From the NCBI RefSeq assembly GCF_902167145.1, contig NC_050102.1, positions 992,001 to 1,056,000 of the forward strand: a stretch of 64,000 nucleotides of DNA, given 5' to 3'. Positions 49,586 through 61,045 of this stretch are shown one piece after another; the first letter of the stretch is position 1; each line of letters begins with the position of its first letter. Position numbers and translations under genes: made by a program. The notes under the pieces were generated by a model, which worked only from the letters and a program-made list of their open reading frames with translations, was not told the DNA's origin and ran no database searches. This stretch comes from Zea mays. Taxonomy: Eukaryota > Streptophyta > Magnoliopsida > Poales > Poaceae.

Positions 49586-52500
49586 TTAAGAGGAACTAGG
49601 GAAAAGGTGGGGAAAATCTATACGAAGCTCTTCTTCTCTTTCCCAAGTTGCTTCATCTTCACCGTGGTGACTCCATTGAACTTTGCACATCTTTATCACC
49701 TTATTTCTCGTAACCCGAGTCAAAGTATCCAAAATCTTGATGGGGTACTCAGCATAAGTCAAGTCCTCTTGAACACTAAGGTCTTCCATTGGTAACTGTT
49801 CTTCAGGCACCCTGAGACATTTCTTCAGCTGAGATACATGAAAGACATCGTGAACATCCGCGAGATGATCCGGTAACTCCAATTGGTATGCAACCTCTCC
49901 CACTCGCTTTAAGATTAAGAAAGGTCCAATAAAGCGAGGGGACAACTTTCCTTTGACTTTAAATCTCCTCATACCCCGAAGTGGCGACACCTTCAAATAG
50001 ACCTGATCACCCTCCTTAAACTCCAGTAGCCTTCTCCTATTATCAGCGTAGCTCTTTTGCCTGGATTGTGCAATCCTCAAATTTTCTCTTATCATTCGAA
50101 CTTGTTCTTCTGCCTCTTGAATAAGTTCAGGCCCAAAGAACTGTCTTTCACCAGTTTGATCCCAATACAGTGGTGTCCTGCATCTTCTGCCATATAGAGC
50201 CTCAAACGGTGACATCTTCAAACTGGCTTGGTAGCTATTATTATAAGAAAACTCAGCATATGGTAAGCTCTTCTCCCAACTGCCACCATGCTTGAGAGCA
50301 CAAGCTCTTAACATATCCTCTAGTACTTGATTTGTCCTCTCTGTCTGTCCATCAGTCTGGGGATGGTAGGCTGAACTAAAATTCAACTTTGTATCCAAGC
50401 TCTCATGCAACTTCTTCCAAAACCGAGAAGTAAACTGTGATCCTCGATCAGACACGATCTTTTTAGGTACTCCATGTAAACAAACTATCCGAGTCATATA
50501 CAATTCTGCTAGCTTGGCTCCCGTGTAATTAGTCCTCACCGGTATAAAATGAGCCACTTTAGTCAATCTGTCCACAATTACCCAAATAGAGTCATATCCT
50601 GCTGGAGTGCGGGGTAGTCCAACAATAAAATCCATACCAATTTCCTCCCATTTCCACTCGGGTATCTTCAGTGGGTGCAATAATCCGGCTGGCCTCTGGT
50701 GTTCAGCTTTAACTCTTTGGCATACATCGCACATAGCCACATGTGCAGCCACATCTCTCTTTAGTCCATACCACCAATACTTTTGCTTCAAATCCTGATA
50801 CATCTTAGTACTCCCAGGGTGGATAGAATAAACTGAATCATGTGCCTCCTTCAATATGGTTTCCCGAAGACTATTGATATCGGGAACACAGATCCGATTC
50901 TTGAACCATATCGTGCCTTGCTCATCCTCTGTGAACTCTGGGCCTCTACCCTCTGTTATCAGATCCTTGATCTCCTGGATTTTGGCATCACCAACCTGAC
51001 CTTTACGAATTTCTTGCTCCAAGGTAGGCTCCAATTCAATAGTAACTCCTTCCGTATGTGTAACAATTCCCAGGTTGAGTCTCTCAAAATCTTTTGCTAA
51101 TTCGTCAGGTAGCTGGACAACGAAAGCGGAGTGAACATGTTCTTTCCGACTCAAGGCATCTGCAACCAAATTTGCCTTGCCTGGGTGATAGTGAATCTCT
51201 AAATCATAATCCTTAATGAGCTCCAACCAACGGCGTTGCCTAAGGTTGAGATCCTTCTGAGTAAATATGTACTTCAAACTCTTATGATCCGTGTATACTT
51301 GGCACTTAGTTCCCATAATGTAGTGTCTCCAAATCTTAAGTGCATGCACAACTGCTGCTAGTTCCAAGTCATGAGTGGGGTAGTTCAGTTCATGCTTCCG
51401 CAACTGACGAGATGCATAGGCAATCACATGTCCTTCTTGCATGAGCACACATCCAAGTCCTTGGCCACATGCATCACAATAAATGTCAAACCCCTTCTGT
51501 AGGTCTGGCATAACCAATACCGGTGGCGACATCAACCTCTTCTTCAATAGATCAAAGCTGTCTTGACACTTCTCGTCCCACTTAAATTCTTTTCCCTTCT
51601 CCAAAAGCGAGGTCATAGGCTTAGCGATCTTAGAAAATCCTTCAATAAATCTCCGATAATATCCTGCTAATCCCAAGAAACTCCGAATCTCAGTAACTGT
51701 AGTGGGTACTCTCCACTCCATAATCTCCTTTACTTTAGCAGGATCCACAGCTATTCCTCCATTAGAAATAATATGACCAAGGAATGGCACCTTGTCAATC
51801 CAAAACTCGCACTTGCTAAACTTAGCGTAGAGTTGATTATCTCGTAACTTCTGTAACACCAACCTTAGATGTAGCTCATGATCACTTTCATTCTTAGAAT
51901 AGATAAGAATATCGTCGATGAATACCACGACGAATCTGTCCAAATACTCCATAAACACCTTATTCATCAAATTCATGAAGTAAGCTGGTGCATTGGTTAG
52001 TCCAAATGACATAACAGTAAACTCATATAATCCATATCGAGTCGAGAAAGCCGTCTTGGGAATATCCGATGGTCTAATCCTCATCTGATGGTAACCCGAT
52101 CGGAGATCAATCTTCGAAAATACTCTTGCACCTCGCATCTGATCAAATAAATCCTCAATACGGGGCAACGGATACTTGTTCTTTACCGTAACATCATTAA
52201 GAGATCTATAATCCACACACATTCTTTGTGATCCATCCTTCTTCTGCACAAATAAAACCGGCGCTCCCCAAGGTGAGGAACTCGGACGAATGTAACCGGC
52301 CTCTTGTAACTCCGTCAACTGCTTCTTCAGTTCCTTCAACTCCTCTACGGACATTCTATATGGCCGTTTAGAAATAGGGGCAGTTCCAGGTAGGAGATCA
52401 ATAACAAACTCAACTTCTCTATCAGGTGGCATCCCTGGTAACTCCTCTGGAAAGACATCCGGAAAATCTCTAACCACTCTGATGTTGTTACCAACAAACT

Positions 52501-54169
52501 CCTCAGGCATAAAGAACATTGCACGCATGGATGAGGAGGTTACTGCGATATTAACTTGAAACCTTTCTCCTTTGGTGGTAGTGAGCTCTACGGTACCTCT
52601 ACCACATGCTATAACGGCCTTTGCCTTTCTTAGCCATGACATACCAAGGATCAGATCTATACTGCTTGACTCTAATATTATAGCAGTAGCTCCAAATTCT
52701 CTACCCATAATGGTCAATGTCAATCTACGTGTCATTTGATTCGCCTCAACAGGCCCTTTAGGTGTAATTACTATCAGAGGTTTTCTCATATTTAGCAGTG
52801 GTATTTCATTTGTGTTGGCATATCGAGCAGACATGAATGAATGTGTAGCACCAGAATCAAATAATATGGTTGCAGGAATTGTATTAACATAAAACATACC
52901 AATTACGAGGTCCCCACCATCAGGAGTATCATCAACGCTGACTTGATTCACCCTGGCTATAGAATATCCCTTGCCAGGGGTCTGTTGCTTGTTCTGAGCT
53001 GGAGTAGTAGCAATCCTCTGTGGGCAGACATTTGCATAATGACCAATCTTCCCACACTTGAAACATTGAGTGCCCGGACTCTGTCCTGCAAACTTTGTCG
53101 GGGTGCCCGTGGGAGTAGCCTGTCGGGTAGGTGTCCTCAGTGGTGATTGCGGAACTGGGCGTGGTCCTCCGGGTCGAGTCGGTGTACCCTGTGGTGAACT
53201 GTAGCGAGGACGAACACTGCTGCTACCCTGTCCTTGTGAGATAGCCTTCCTCTTCAAATCGCCCAGTTGTACACGCTTGTGTTCAATAGCAAGAGCCTTA
53301 TCCAGTAGCCTCTGAAATGATGGAAAAGTGTGTGCCACTAGAGCATACTGCAGCGGTCCATTAAGTCCTTCAATAAAATGCTCCTGCTTTCTCTCATCCT
53401 CAGCAACTTCCTCTGGAGCATATCTCGACAGCTGAATAAATTTATCTCTGTATTCGCTGACTGACATACTTCCTTGCTTCAGCGACAGAAATTCCTTCTT
53501 CTTGATCTTTATCATCCCAGCTGGAATATGGTAGTTCCTGAACTGCGTACTGAACTCTACCCAGGTAATAGTATCCGCAGCATCATGGGCAGCAGTATAA
53601 GAATCCCACCAGTCAGCAGCAGGACCAGTCAGACGTCCAGAAGCATATAAGACCTTCTCCCGATCAGTGCATTGTGCAATATTCAGCATCTTCTCAACTG
53701 ACTTCAGCCAATCATCCGCGTCCAGTGGATCAGGTGAGCTAGCGAATGTAGGTGGCTTATGACTCATAAACTCCCGGTGCTTATCGCGAGGTGGAACCGG
53801 TGGTGGTGGTGGAGGCAGTGGCACTTGTTGCTGTTGTTGCTGCTGTTGCATTTGTTGCTGCAGTTGCTGTTGTTGCGCCCTCCTTTCTTGGCGTATCTCA
53901 TCTCTCTCCTGGCGCAACTCCTGGCGTATGTCTTCTCTTTCCTGACGCATCTCTTGGCGTTCTTGCTGCATCTGAGCACGCATATCAGCCATAGTGTCCG
54001 CCATTTGCTGCATCACCGCCATCTGAGCAGCAACCAGTGGGTCAACTCCGCCTGGTGGAGGATTAGGAGGATTCATCTCTGCAGGCTGCGGCTGAGGTTG
54101 TCTATAAATTCTTCGAGTGTGTCGGTTAGGAGGCAAATCAATTCCACCACCCCTCCTGGTATTGACCAT
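49586..54169 (-). CDS. Chromovirus gag-pol polyprotein, intact, with chromodomain
   Basis: One open frame of 1527 codons from ATG 54169 (MVNTRRGGG); an in-frame ATG at 54208 exists, but MVNTR is the usual start of this clade. Gag has a proline-rich N terminus, a long Gln/Glu/Arg coiled coil with poly-Gln (about residues 70-135), the capsid region, and a zinc knuckle [14 protein letters not shown] at 369. Protease: FDSGATHSF, Asp438. [15 protein letters not shown] to [10 protein letters not shown] (Phe750). RNase [11 protein letters not shown]. Integrase: zinc region [39 protein letters not shown]-terminal chromodomain covers about 1455-1520 ([21 protein letters not shown]). Chromodomains bind modified histones and can steer integration. 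No stop, frameshift or lost catalytic residue is visible. Confidence 0.95.
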   Translation of the reverse strand: MVNTRRGGGIDLPPNRHTRRIYRQPQPQPAEMNPPNPPPGGVDPLVAAQMAVMQQMADTMADMRAQMQQERQEMRQEREDIRQELRQERDEIRQERRAQQQQLQQQMQQQQQQQQVPLPPPPPPVPPRDKHREFMSHKPPTFASSPDPLDADDWLKSVEKMLNIAQCTDREKVLYASGRLTGPAADWWDSYTAAHDAADTITWVEFSTQFRNYHIPAGMIKIKKKEFLSLKQGSMSVSEYRDKFIQLSRYAPEEVAEDERKQEHFIEGLNGPLQYALVAHTFPSFQRLLDKALAIEHKRVQLGDLKRKAISQGQGSSSVRPRYSSPQGTPTRPGGPRPVPQSPLRTPTRQATPTGTPTKFAGQSPGTQCFKCGKIGHYANVCPQRIATTPAQNKQQTPGKGYSIARVNQVSVDDTPDGGDLVIGMFYVNTIPATILFDSGATHSFMSARYANTNEIPLLNMRKPLIVITPKGPVEANQMTRRLTLTIMGREFGATAIILESSSIDLILGMSWLRKAKAVIACGRGTVELTTTKGERFQVNIAVTSSSMRAMFFMPEEFVGNNIRVVRDFPDVFPEELPGMPPDREVEFVIDLLPGTAPISKRPYRMSVEELKELKKQLTELQEAGYIRPSSSPWGAPVLFVQKKDGSQRMCVDYRSLNDVTVKNKYPLPRIEDLFDQMRGARVFSKIDLRSGYHQMRIRPSDIPKTAFSTRYGLYEFTVMSFGLTNAPAYFMNLMNKVFMEYLDRFVVVFIDDILIYSKNESDHELHLRLVLQKLRDNQLYAKFSKCEFWIDKVPFLGHIISNGGIAVDPAKVKEIMEWRVPTTVTEIRSFLGLAGYYRRFIEGFSKIAKPMTSLLEKGKEFKWDEKCQDSFDLLKKRLMSPPVLVMPDLQKGFDIYCDACGQGLGCVLMQEGHVIAYASRQLRKHELNYPTHDLELAAVVHALKIWRHYIMGTKCQVYTDHKSLKYIFTQKDLNLRQRRWLELIKDYDLEIHYHPGKANLVADALSRKEHVHSAFVVQLPDELAKDFERLNLGIVTHTEGVTIELEPTLEQEIRKGQVGDAKIQEIKDLITEGRGPEFTEDEQGTIWFKNRICVPDINSLRETILKEAHDSVYSIHPGSTKMYQDLKQKYWWYGLKRDVAAHVAMCDVCQRVKAEHQRPAGLLHPLKIPEWKWEEIGMDFIVGLPRTPAGYDSIWVIVDRLTKVAHFIPVRTNYTGAKLAELYMTRIVCLHGVPKKIVSDRGSQFTSRFWKKLHESLDTKLNFSSAYHPQTDGQTERTNQVLEDMLRACALKHGGSWEKSLPYAEFSYNNSYQASLKMSPFEALYGRRCRTPLYWDQTGERQFFGPELIQEAEEQVRMIRENLRIAQSRQKSYADNRRRLLEFKEGDQVYLKVSPLRGMRRFKVKGKLSPRFIGPFLILKRVGEVAYQLELPDHLADVHDVFHVSQLKKCLRVPEEQLPMEDLSVQEDLTYAEYPIKILDTLTRVTRNKVIKMCKVQWSHHGEDEATWEREEELRIDFPHLFPSSS

Positions 54170-54646
54170 CTGAGTTAGATACATATGGTAAGAAAGAGCA
54201 GTAGACAAGGCAGTAATTACAATCGTGTTACTTTGGGGGATTTATTAGCTAAGCAGATTAATATTTCACCTACTATAGCTAATTCAATACCTTATGTTGG
54301 TACATGCTAAGATGTCCATCTATAATAATTCAATCAATCAAAGAAGCAAATCAGACATTTAGCATCAGCACAATCAACCAACATTTTTTTTAAGAAAATA
54401 GTTTTAACTTTTGTTTCGGGTTCCCTAACTCTTAAGAATGTCATAGGGGTAGGGATTCCAAGGTTTGAAATCCATCTTGTCTCAGAGTAGAAAAGGTAAG
54501 AATGATCAGAGTAGAACAGTAGAAGGTGAGATAGGATCGAGATAAGGTAAGTATGGAATGAATCAGAGTAAGATAAGTAGATAAGGGTTTTGTCCATTTC
54601 TATCTAGGTTTCGTCCTACAGTCAACATTTCCTCTGATACCACTTC
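54170..54646 (-). other. Leader and primer-binding site of the chromovirus
   Basis: The 5' untranslated leader between LTR and gag. The element-strand sequence begins GAAGTGGTATCAGAGG; the primer site is the reverse complement of about 54631-54642, initiator tRNA-Met type. The leader is homologous to the interior of the non-autonomous element at 5723 on. Confidence 0.85.
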
Positions 54647-57600
54647 TGTAACACCCGGTTTTAAGGAACAAAGCCGGGTGCATCTCATACATGCGCCAAG
54701 AAGACAACATATATAATAACAGAGTGTATAGAGATAAATGTCATAAAACATCAGAGTAATTATTACATAGCGGAAGACTTATTACAAAATAAAATAATAA
54801 AGATAAAGCGAACTAAGGATCGTCGGCGCCAATGTCGACTGAGAAACGCCACCTAGATCAGATCGAACTCCTCAGTGTTAGGCGGCTCCTCTTCGACCAC
54901 CTGCTCTTCTCCTGTGGGGGGGGGTGTGAGACAGCAAGAGTGAGCTCACATACGTTCATAGCTCAACAAGTCGTGGGGAATAATGTGGCATGAACTCACC
55001 AAAGGTGGGAGTTCATGTAGTGTAAGGCTAATCAATGGAATAAAGGCTGAGGCTGAGCATTGCTTTTATAAGTTGGTCAAAATTTTATTAGCAATTACTA
55101 AGTACAAGTAAATACCAACCCTTAGAAATAATAAATAAAAGTAATAATAAAATAATCCCAGATGCAATGAAATGACAGATTGAGTTTAAGTTCCATAATT
55201 TAATCATGTGAGTGTCCGAGCCGCTCATGACCGTGAGCACGGCTAGTATACTAGTTTTACACTCTGCAGAGGTTGCGCATCTTTACCCACAAGTCGTGTA
55301 TCCCATGTCGCCTGGGTTTGCAAGGCCCTTAGACACTACCGAGGTGAATGGCTAGGGATCCACTACGAGGCCTTTACAAAGTTCCACTAGCTTCCGAAAA
55401 CCCGCTACAGTTTATAGGAAGATCCAGTACAGGGTTCCTGGCTGACAGCCATCGCAGCAAAATCAACCAGGGACCTCCCCGCACTGACCTCTCCCCTACT
55501 GCCCTTGCCCCTTTCGGGTAAGGTAGTCTTCCACTAGCTTTCCTAATTAGTCAGCCAAGGGCGTCCCATTAAACCCTTGTGGTAGCACTGTTTTCCCGGG
55601 TGGTTCTCCATGTTCCCATTAACATAATGATCTTATCATGAACATAAAATAATGAACAGATAATAGAAAGTGTAGTCATGAGTCATAAATATCTTTATAC
55701 CCAAATCCACATAAAGCAATAGCATGTACTACCCAAAAATTTAGTAGTAAAACCAGTGGTGAAACAAGGTATAAAGATAGTCAAAATCTAGGGTATCCTA
55801 TTGGGTCCCATCAAAATTAACCTATGCAGATCATTATGAATAATAAGAACATGAATAGGTAAAAGAAGTGATCAAGGGCACAACTTGCCTTCAATGAGCT
55901 CCTGCTCAGCTACTTCTACTTGTTGAACCTCAGTTTCCACAGTGGCTTGCTCGTCTACTCGCATCAACACAATACATACATGCACAGGATATAGGGAAAA
56001 TTAACATTACACCAAGCATGTAAACAAAATACACAGAAATAATCTACATATTAAAATAAAAACCTAGGAACAGGAATCATAATTTTTGGAGTTATAGAAT
56101 TTAAGTTATGAATTTTCAAATGTTTTATGTGCTTTAAGTAGGATTAAGTGATAAACAAATTTCTTACTGTTTTCATGACATAACGGAGGCTCTAGGTGAT
56201 AGAGGATAAAATTACAAAATTTCAGGAAGTGGAATGGCTCAATTTGGAGCTAGTATGAATTTTCTATGAATTTATGAAGTTCTAGCAATTATTTTTCTAT
56301 TAAAAATCTATTTAATAATCATTTTCTCTGGTTTTACTATGTTCTGGACTGGGCGCACTATTTCCAGAGAACTCAGGGGGCTCGGGGTAAATCTACAGAG
56401 ACACAGAGAACAGTCCACAACGGACGGCGGGTTCTATTTCCAAAAGGTCCAGGGTCTCTTATGCAATTGTGGCACGGTGAAGGGTATCGCAGAACATGGG
56501 CCGTTCGATTCACATTCAAGGGCTCAGATTAGATTTAATATATACCGAACCGGTACGCGCCCAGAGCCGTCCGATCGGATATCAAGTGCCCAGATGAATT
56601 CCCCCCCTTACTGAACCGCTATGCGCTCAGATCCGTACGATCTACATCCGATGGCTCAGAGTATAATGTGACGTGATCTAATCTAACGCGTGAGATCACG
56701 ATCTAACGGTCCAAGATTCATGGCACTAGGGCTTTGGCTTCATCTAATCCGAGCCGTCGCCCACAGATCCGACGGTGAAAAGGACTCTGCCCCAACCCCG
56801 ACGGGAGAGTGCGGCGGCGCCCCAGCCCGCGGCGGACGCCATGGCCACAACGCCCCAAAGCTCAACCCCGAGCGCAAAACTCAGATCCGAATCGCTCTGC
56901 ATGATGCCCTAAACATGGTAAATTCAATGGACGAGTACGTACCCCACAATGCGCCGCAGAGAGGTCCGGCCACGGTGAGTGGTGGATTCCCAACTCCGGC
57001 GAGAGATTCCCGTGGCCGCCAATCACCCTTCTCCGATTGCGCCCTCGCAAAGCTTCCGCGTGGTCAGCACGAGCCTCGGTTGGCCAAACTAGAGCCTAAT
57101 TTGCTTTGCTCGCGGCTGTCTGCGACGGCGGCTGTGAGGTCACCCAACGGCGTGCGGCGGTGGTGTTTTATACCCTGGAGAGAGTCCAAATAGGAGAAGA
57201 GAGAGTCGCCAGGGACCCCGAGAAGCCCGCACGGAGACCCGCACGATCTGGCCGGGACGCGGTGTTTGTTTCAACGAACTCCGAGATCGGCGGCGACCAC
57301 GGTCCACGGCTGAGTCTTGCGCCCGCAACAGAGGGAGAAGGTGGTTCTGACGTGCGGGGGCCACAAGCCAGTGAGAAGCCGAGCGCGCGCTGAAGACTTA
57401 CATGCGGGCCCCGGCTGGCAGTCACGGAAAGCGTGCGCGCGTGAGGGAGTCCGGCCAGATGGGCCGCGCGGGTCAATTCCCCGGTGGGCCGAAATGGTGC
57501 TAGCCGGCCCAGGTAGGTTCCCTTTACCCTTTTCTTTTATTTTTTTTCTATTTTCTTTTCTTGTTTTCAAATTCAATTTGAATTTCGAACTCGAATTCAA

Positions 57601-57965
57601 ACTTGTGTCAAGTTTATTCTTAATTTATAATTTTACTTTAAAAGTATTAAATTTTGGAAATATATATTAATTTTCTTTACATTTATATTCTTTCCTCTTC
57701 CCATTTTCATTTCCAAACCCTAATTACCATTTGGGTTTCAATTTCATTTATCTCTTGTTATGCCTTGATTAGTAGTGTTGAGATGGTTGTTAATATTTAA
57801 ATGCATAGCAAACAAAACTCCAACGAGATGCACTTCTTTTATTTTAGTGTCTTTGGTTTGATTTAATCACTCTTCAATTTATGTATGCTCTGTTCATGAT
57901 GCAAATAAGGCACATAAGATGAGGGAATCTCCATATAATGCTTTCATATCATTTTGAGTATTACA
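54647..57965 (-). repeat. 5' LTR (3319 bp) of the chromovirus
   Basis: Near-identical copy of 46228-49548, followed on the plus strand by the GAAGA duplication. Confidence 0.94.
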
Positions 57966-58144
57966 GAAGAGGATTCGTCGCTGTCGTAGTAGACGATCTC
58001 CTTGATTCGCCTTGTCTTCTTCTTCTTCCCATCTTTGCGCTTGTGGCTTGAGCCCAAGTCGGTAGACTTGTCATTCTTTGGCTCGTTGAAGATAGACTCC
58101 TTCTCGTTGTTGTCGACCACCATCCCCTTTCCCTTAGGATCCAT
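57966..58144 (-). pseudogene. Copia gag, 5' part (interrupted by the chromovirus)
   Basis: ATG at 58144 (MDPKGKGMVV), a basic N terminus (KKKKTRR) and YYDSDESSS up to the GAAGA duplication at 57966. It joins in frame to 46227 and matches the start of the gag at 21011. Confidence 0.9.
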
Positions 58145-58180
58145 CTCTTCGGGCGATTAGTCCCTTCTTGAAGAGAACGA

Positions 58181-58191
58181 CTCCGATACCA
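58181..58191 (-). promoter_or_regulatory. Primer-binding site of the split Copia, with mismatches
   Basis: Element strand TGGTATCGGAG, where the sister copy has TGGTATCAGAG: one change within the tRNA-complementary core, with another just after it. Confidence 0.75.
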
Positions 58192-58193
58192 AT

Positions 58194-59484
58194 TGAGAGC
58201 ACCTAGAGGGGGGGTGAATAGGTGATCCTGTAAAAACTTAAACTTATAGCCACAAAACTTGATTAAGAGTTAGCACAGTTAATGCCAAGTGGCTAGAGTG
58301 AAGTCCTTGCACAATATGATAACCACAGAAAATCAAGCACAGAGAAGACACAGTGGTTTATCCCGTGGTTCGGCCAAGTACAAATACTTGCCTACTCCAC
58401 GTTGTGGCGTCCCAACGGACGAGAGTTGCACTCAACTCCTCTCAAGTGATCCAATGATCAACTTGAATACCACAGTGTTATGCTTTTCTTTTCTTATCCC
58501 GTTTGCGAGGAATCTCCACAACTTGGAGCCTCTCGCCCTTACACTTGAATGTTTCACGAAGAGTCACGAAGTAAGGAGGGAATAAACAACGCACACAAGA
58601 CTTCAAAAGATCAGAGCAATACGCACACAAGTCGCAACACGAGCTCGAAACACAACTCAAGAGTTTACAACTCCACTAGAGCTCTATGTGCTATCACAAT
58701 GAAAAGACTGCGCGAAATCGATGTCTTGGTGCTTAGAGATGTTGTATGAATGCTTGGTGTACTCCTCCATGCGCCTAGGGGTCCCTTTTATAGTCCCAAG
58801 GCAGCTAGGAGCCGTTAACAACAAATCTGGAAGGCCATCCTTGCCTTCTGTCGTCGGGTGCACCGGACAGTCCGGTGCACACCGGACACTGTCCGGTGCC
58901 CGATTTCTTTCCTTAACTGGCGCAGTCGACCGTTGCTGACCGTTGCAGATCTGAGAGCCGTTGGCGCACCGGACAGTCCGGTGCACACCGGACAGTCCGG
59001 TGCCCCCTTTCCGACCGTTGGTCCAGCCACGTGTCGCGCGCAGATTCCGCTGCCGACCGTTGGCTCAGCCGACCGTTGGCTCACCGGACAGTCCGGTGCA
59101 CACCGGACAGTCCGGTGCACACCGGACAGTCCGGTGAATTATAGCCGTACGCCGTCAGCAACTTTCCCGAGAGCGGCCAGTTCGCGCCGAGGCAGCCTGG
59201 CGCACCGGACACTGTCCGGTGCACCACCGGACAGTCCGGTGCCCCAGACCGAAACAGCCTGTTGGCTGTACACAGCCAACATTCTCCTTTTCTTCTTCTC
59301 TCTGTTTCTAACACTTAGACAAATATATTAGTACACAAAACTAATGTACTAAGGCTTAGAAACATACCTTTACTTGTGATTTGCACTTTGTTCATTCATG
59401 GGCATAGATTCATATTTAAGCACTTGTGTTGACACTCAATCACCAAAATACTTAGAAATGGCCCAAAGGCACATTTCCCTTTCA
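58194..59484 (-). repeat. 5' LTR of the split Opie/Ji-like Copia
   Basis: 1291 bp; like 38753-40026 but with one extra 19 bp palindrome unit (three in a row at about 59080-59136). Confidence 0.93.
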
Positions 59485-59729
59485 ATAAGCAAAGGCAAAA
59501 GCTCAAGCAAAAGCCATCAAGCAAAATCTACAATACCTACATCAAAAAGGTGGACAAAAATACTGCTACACCATATTTGATCAAAAAGAAAAAGAATGGA
59601 AAGGTGATAGCAATCAAGGCCAACAAGCAAGCCAACAAAGGAAAGGGGGCCAAACGCATCTGGGTGCCAAAGGAAATTATTTCAACCATGAAAAGCACCA
59701 AGAAGGTTTGGATCCCGAAAGGGAAGTGA
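59485..59729 (+). pseudogene. C-terminal gag segment of the gag-only Copia
   Basis: Starts with the ATAAG duplication and continues the frame broken at 38752: a very lysine-rich segment ending KVWIPKGK and TGA at 59727-59729. The KRIWVPKEI and KVWIPKGK motifs resemble the WVPK end of the other gag proteins here. Confidence 0.85.
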
Positions 59730-61045
59730 GTAGACCAAAGGTCATCGGGGAATTTGGAGACTTGGCAAAGATGGGATGTATATCATGGGATACATCATAA
59801 TTGATAGAGTTTATTGCCAAGTGGATTAGTAAAGACTTTGGACCCAAATTTTCCCACCCATGACTAAGGTAACTAGATTTATTGTATTTATTATTTTTAG
59901 ATATGCGTATCTATTTTCTTGTATCTAGTTTTACCTCTCATGCCTAGTATTACATTTGGTTTTTACTTTTATGTATGCATACTAGGTAAATCACATGGTA
60001 GGATTGGTTGCTTTCAATTTATATCCTTAAGCAAACCTACATGGTTTAAAATGTTCTTTTTAAGCATGGCACATAACTTACTTAACATTCCTAAGTAAAT
60101 GACACTAATGCATCAAAAGCTTATATCTTACATTTGGTATCATTTAACTTATATGTGCCAAAGCACGGATTATGGATAACCTGCCCCTCTTGATATCAAA
60201 TCAAAGTGCATGTCTCCTACAAGTATTCAAAAACTTGTATGCACACTTTTAGGGGAGATTACTCTATAATCTAAGACTTTGAGACTAACACCTCTTTCAA
60301 GTCTATTTTCTTGTGATAGTCACATTGTAAGGAAAATAAAGTCCCCGGAGAAAGACAACAATCTTCCACTGCATATCTCCTAGAACTGTCATTTTACATC
60401 ATTTACACGTCTTCTCCGACATTTGGTTAGACTACTGTTTCATATCTTATACTTCCTTGTTGCTATAAATGCATAAGTGGTTCAATCATATTTTGTTACC
60501 TATGCATAAGGGAAGTTAGTCTATTCAAATCATGACTTGCTTCTCTAATTTTCACATGCTTTTTCCTAAGTAGATGATCTCTGTCAGGGGGAGTATTTCT
60601 TCGTCTCTAAAAAGGGGGAGAAATTTCTTTATAAAAGAGAACACTCATTTAGGGAGAGTTTTTATATGTCTTTTCTACAAGAGTTTCAATTCCTTATGAG
60701 GGCAAGTTTTATTTACTTCCTACATGCTTTTAATGTCTTCCTTTTCGGTGGTTGATGCCAAAGGGGGAGAATTTTAGGGACCAAAGCAATGAAAAATATA
60801 TCAAACACCAAACACCACCAATTTAAAATTTTAAAATTCTGCAAGTGCCTTATCAAGTGGTTTTGGTTATTTGGTCCAAAATAGGAAGTAAGTGAATTAT
60901 GGAGTTAGGGGGAGGCTTAAGTCCATAATATCACATTAAGGGGACAATCATGCATCCTAGCAAGTAGATTGCATATTTACATTCAAATACTTGTATTATT
61001 TGCTTGCTTTGGTTGTGTTGTCATCAATCACCAAAAGGGGGAGAT
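59730..61045 (+). other. Non-coding interior of the gag-only Copia, ending in a polypurine tract
   Basis: 1.3 kb, AT-rich, no pol motifs and no long frame. GGGGGAGA purine tracts recur (about 60588, 60613, 60765), and the functional one (AAAAGGGGGAGAT, 61033-61045) abuts the LTR. Confidence 0.8.

Larger units (their letters stand above)
46228..57965 (-). mobile_element. Tekay/Del-type chromovirus (Gypsy), complete and apparently intact, 11.7 kb
   Basis: Minus-strand element with LTRs 46228-49548 and 54647-57965, target duplication GAAGA (46223-46227, 57966-57970), primer site, one long gag-pol frame (1527 codons) and polypurine tract. The two 3.3 kb LTRs differ by three C/T substitutions and two homopolymer lengths by eye, so it is the youngest insertion in the window. 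It split the gag of the Opie/Ji-like element. The LTR begins TGTAATACTC and ends CCGGGTGTTACA on the element strand. A C-terminal chromodomain places it in the chromoviruses. Confidence 0.95.
38753..59484 (-). mobile_element. Opie/Ji-like Copia retrotransposon split by a chromovirus
   Basis: LTRs 38753-40026 and 58194-59484, target duplication ATAAG (38748-38752, 59485-59489). Without the inserted chromovirus it is about 9.0 kb. Pol is open (40815-44021); gag is split at 46227/57966. The LTRs differ by about two substitutions, a G-run length and one 19 bp palindrome unit. Pol is about 97% like that of 13339-22327 by eye, but the LTRs are clearly more diverged, so this is a sister family or a recombinant (Ji-like, from memory). 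Its primer site has mismatches. Confidence 0.93.
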
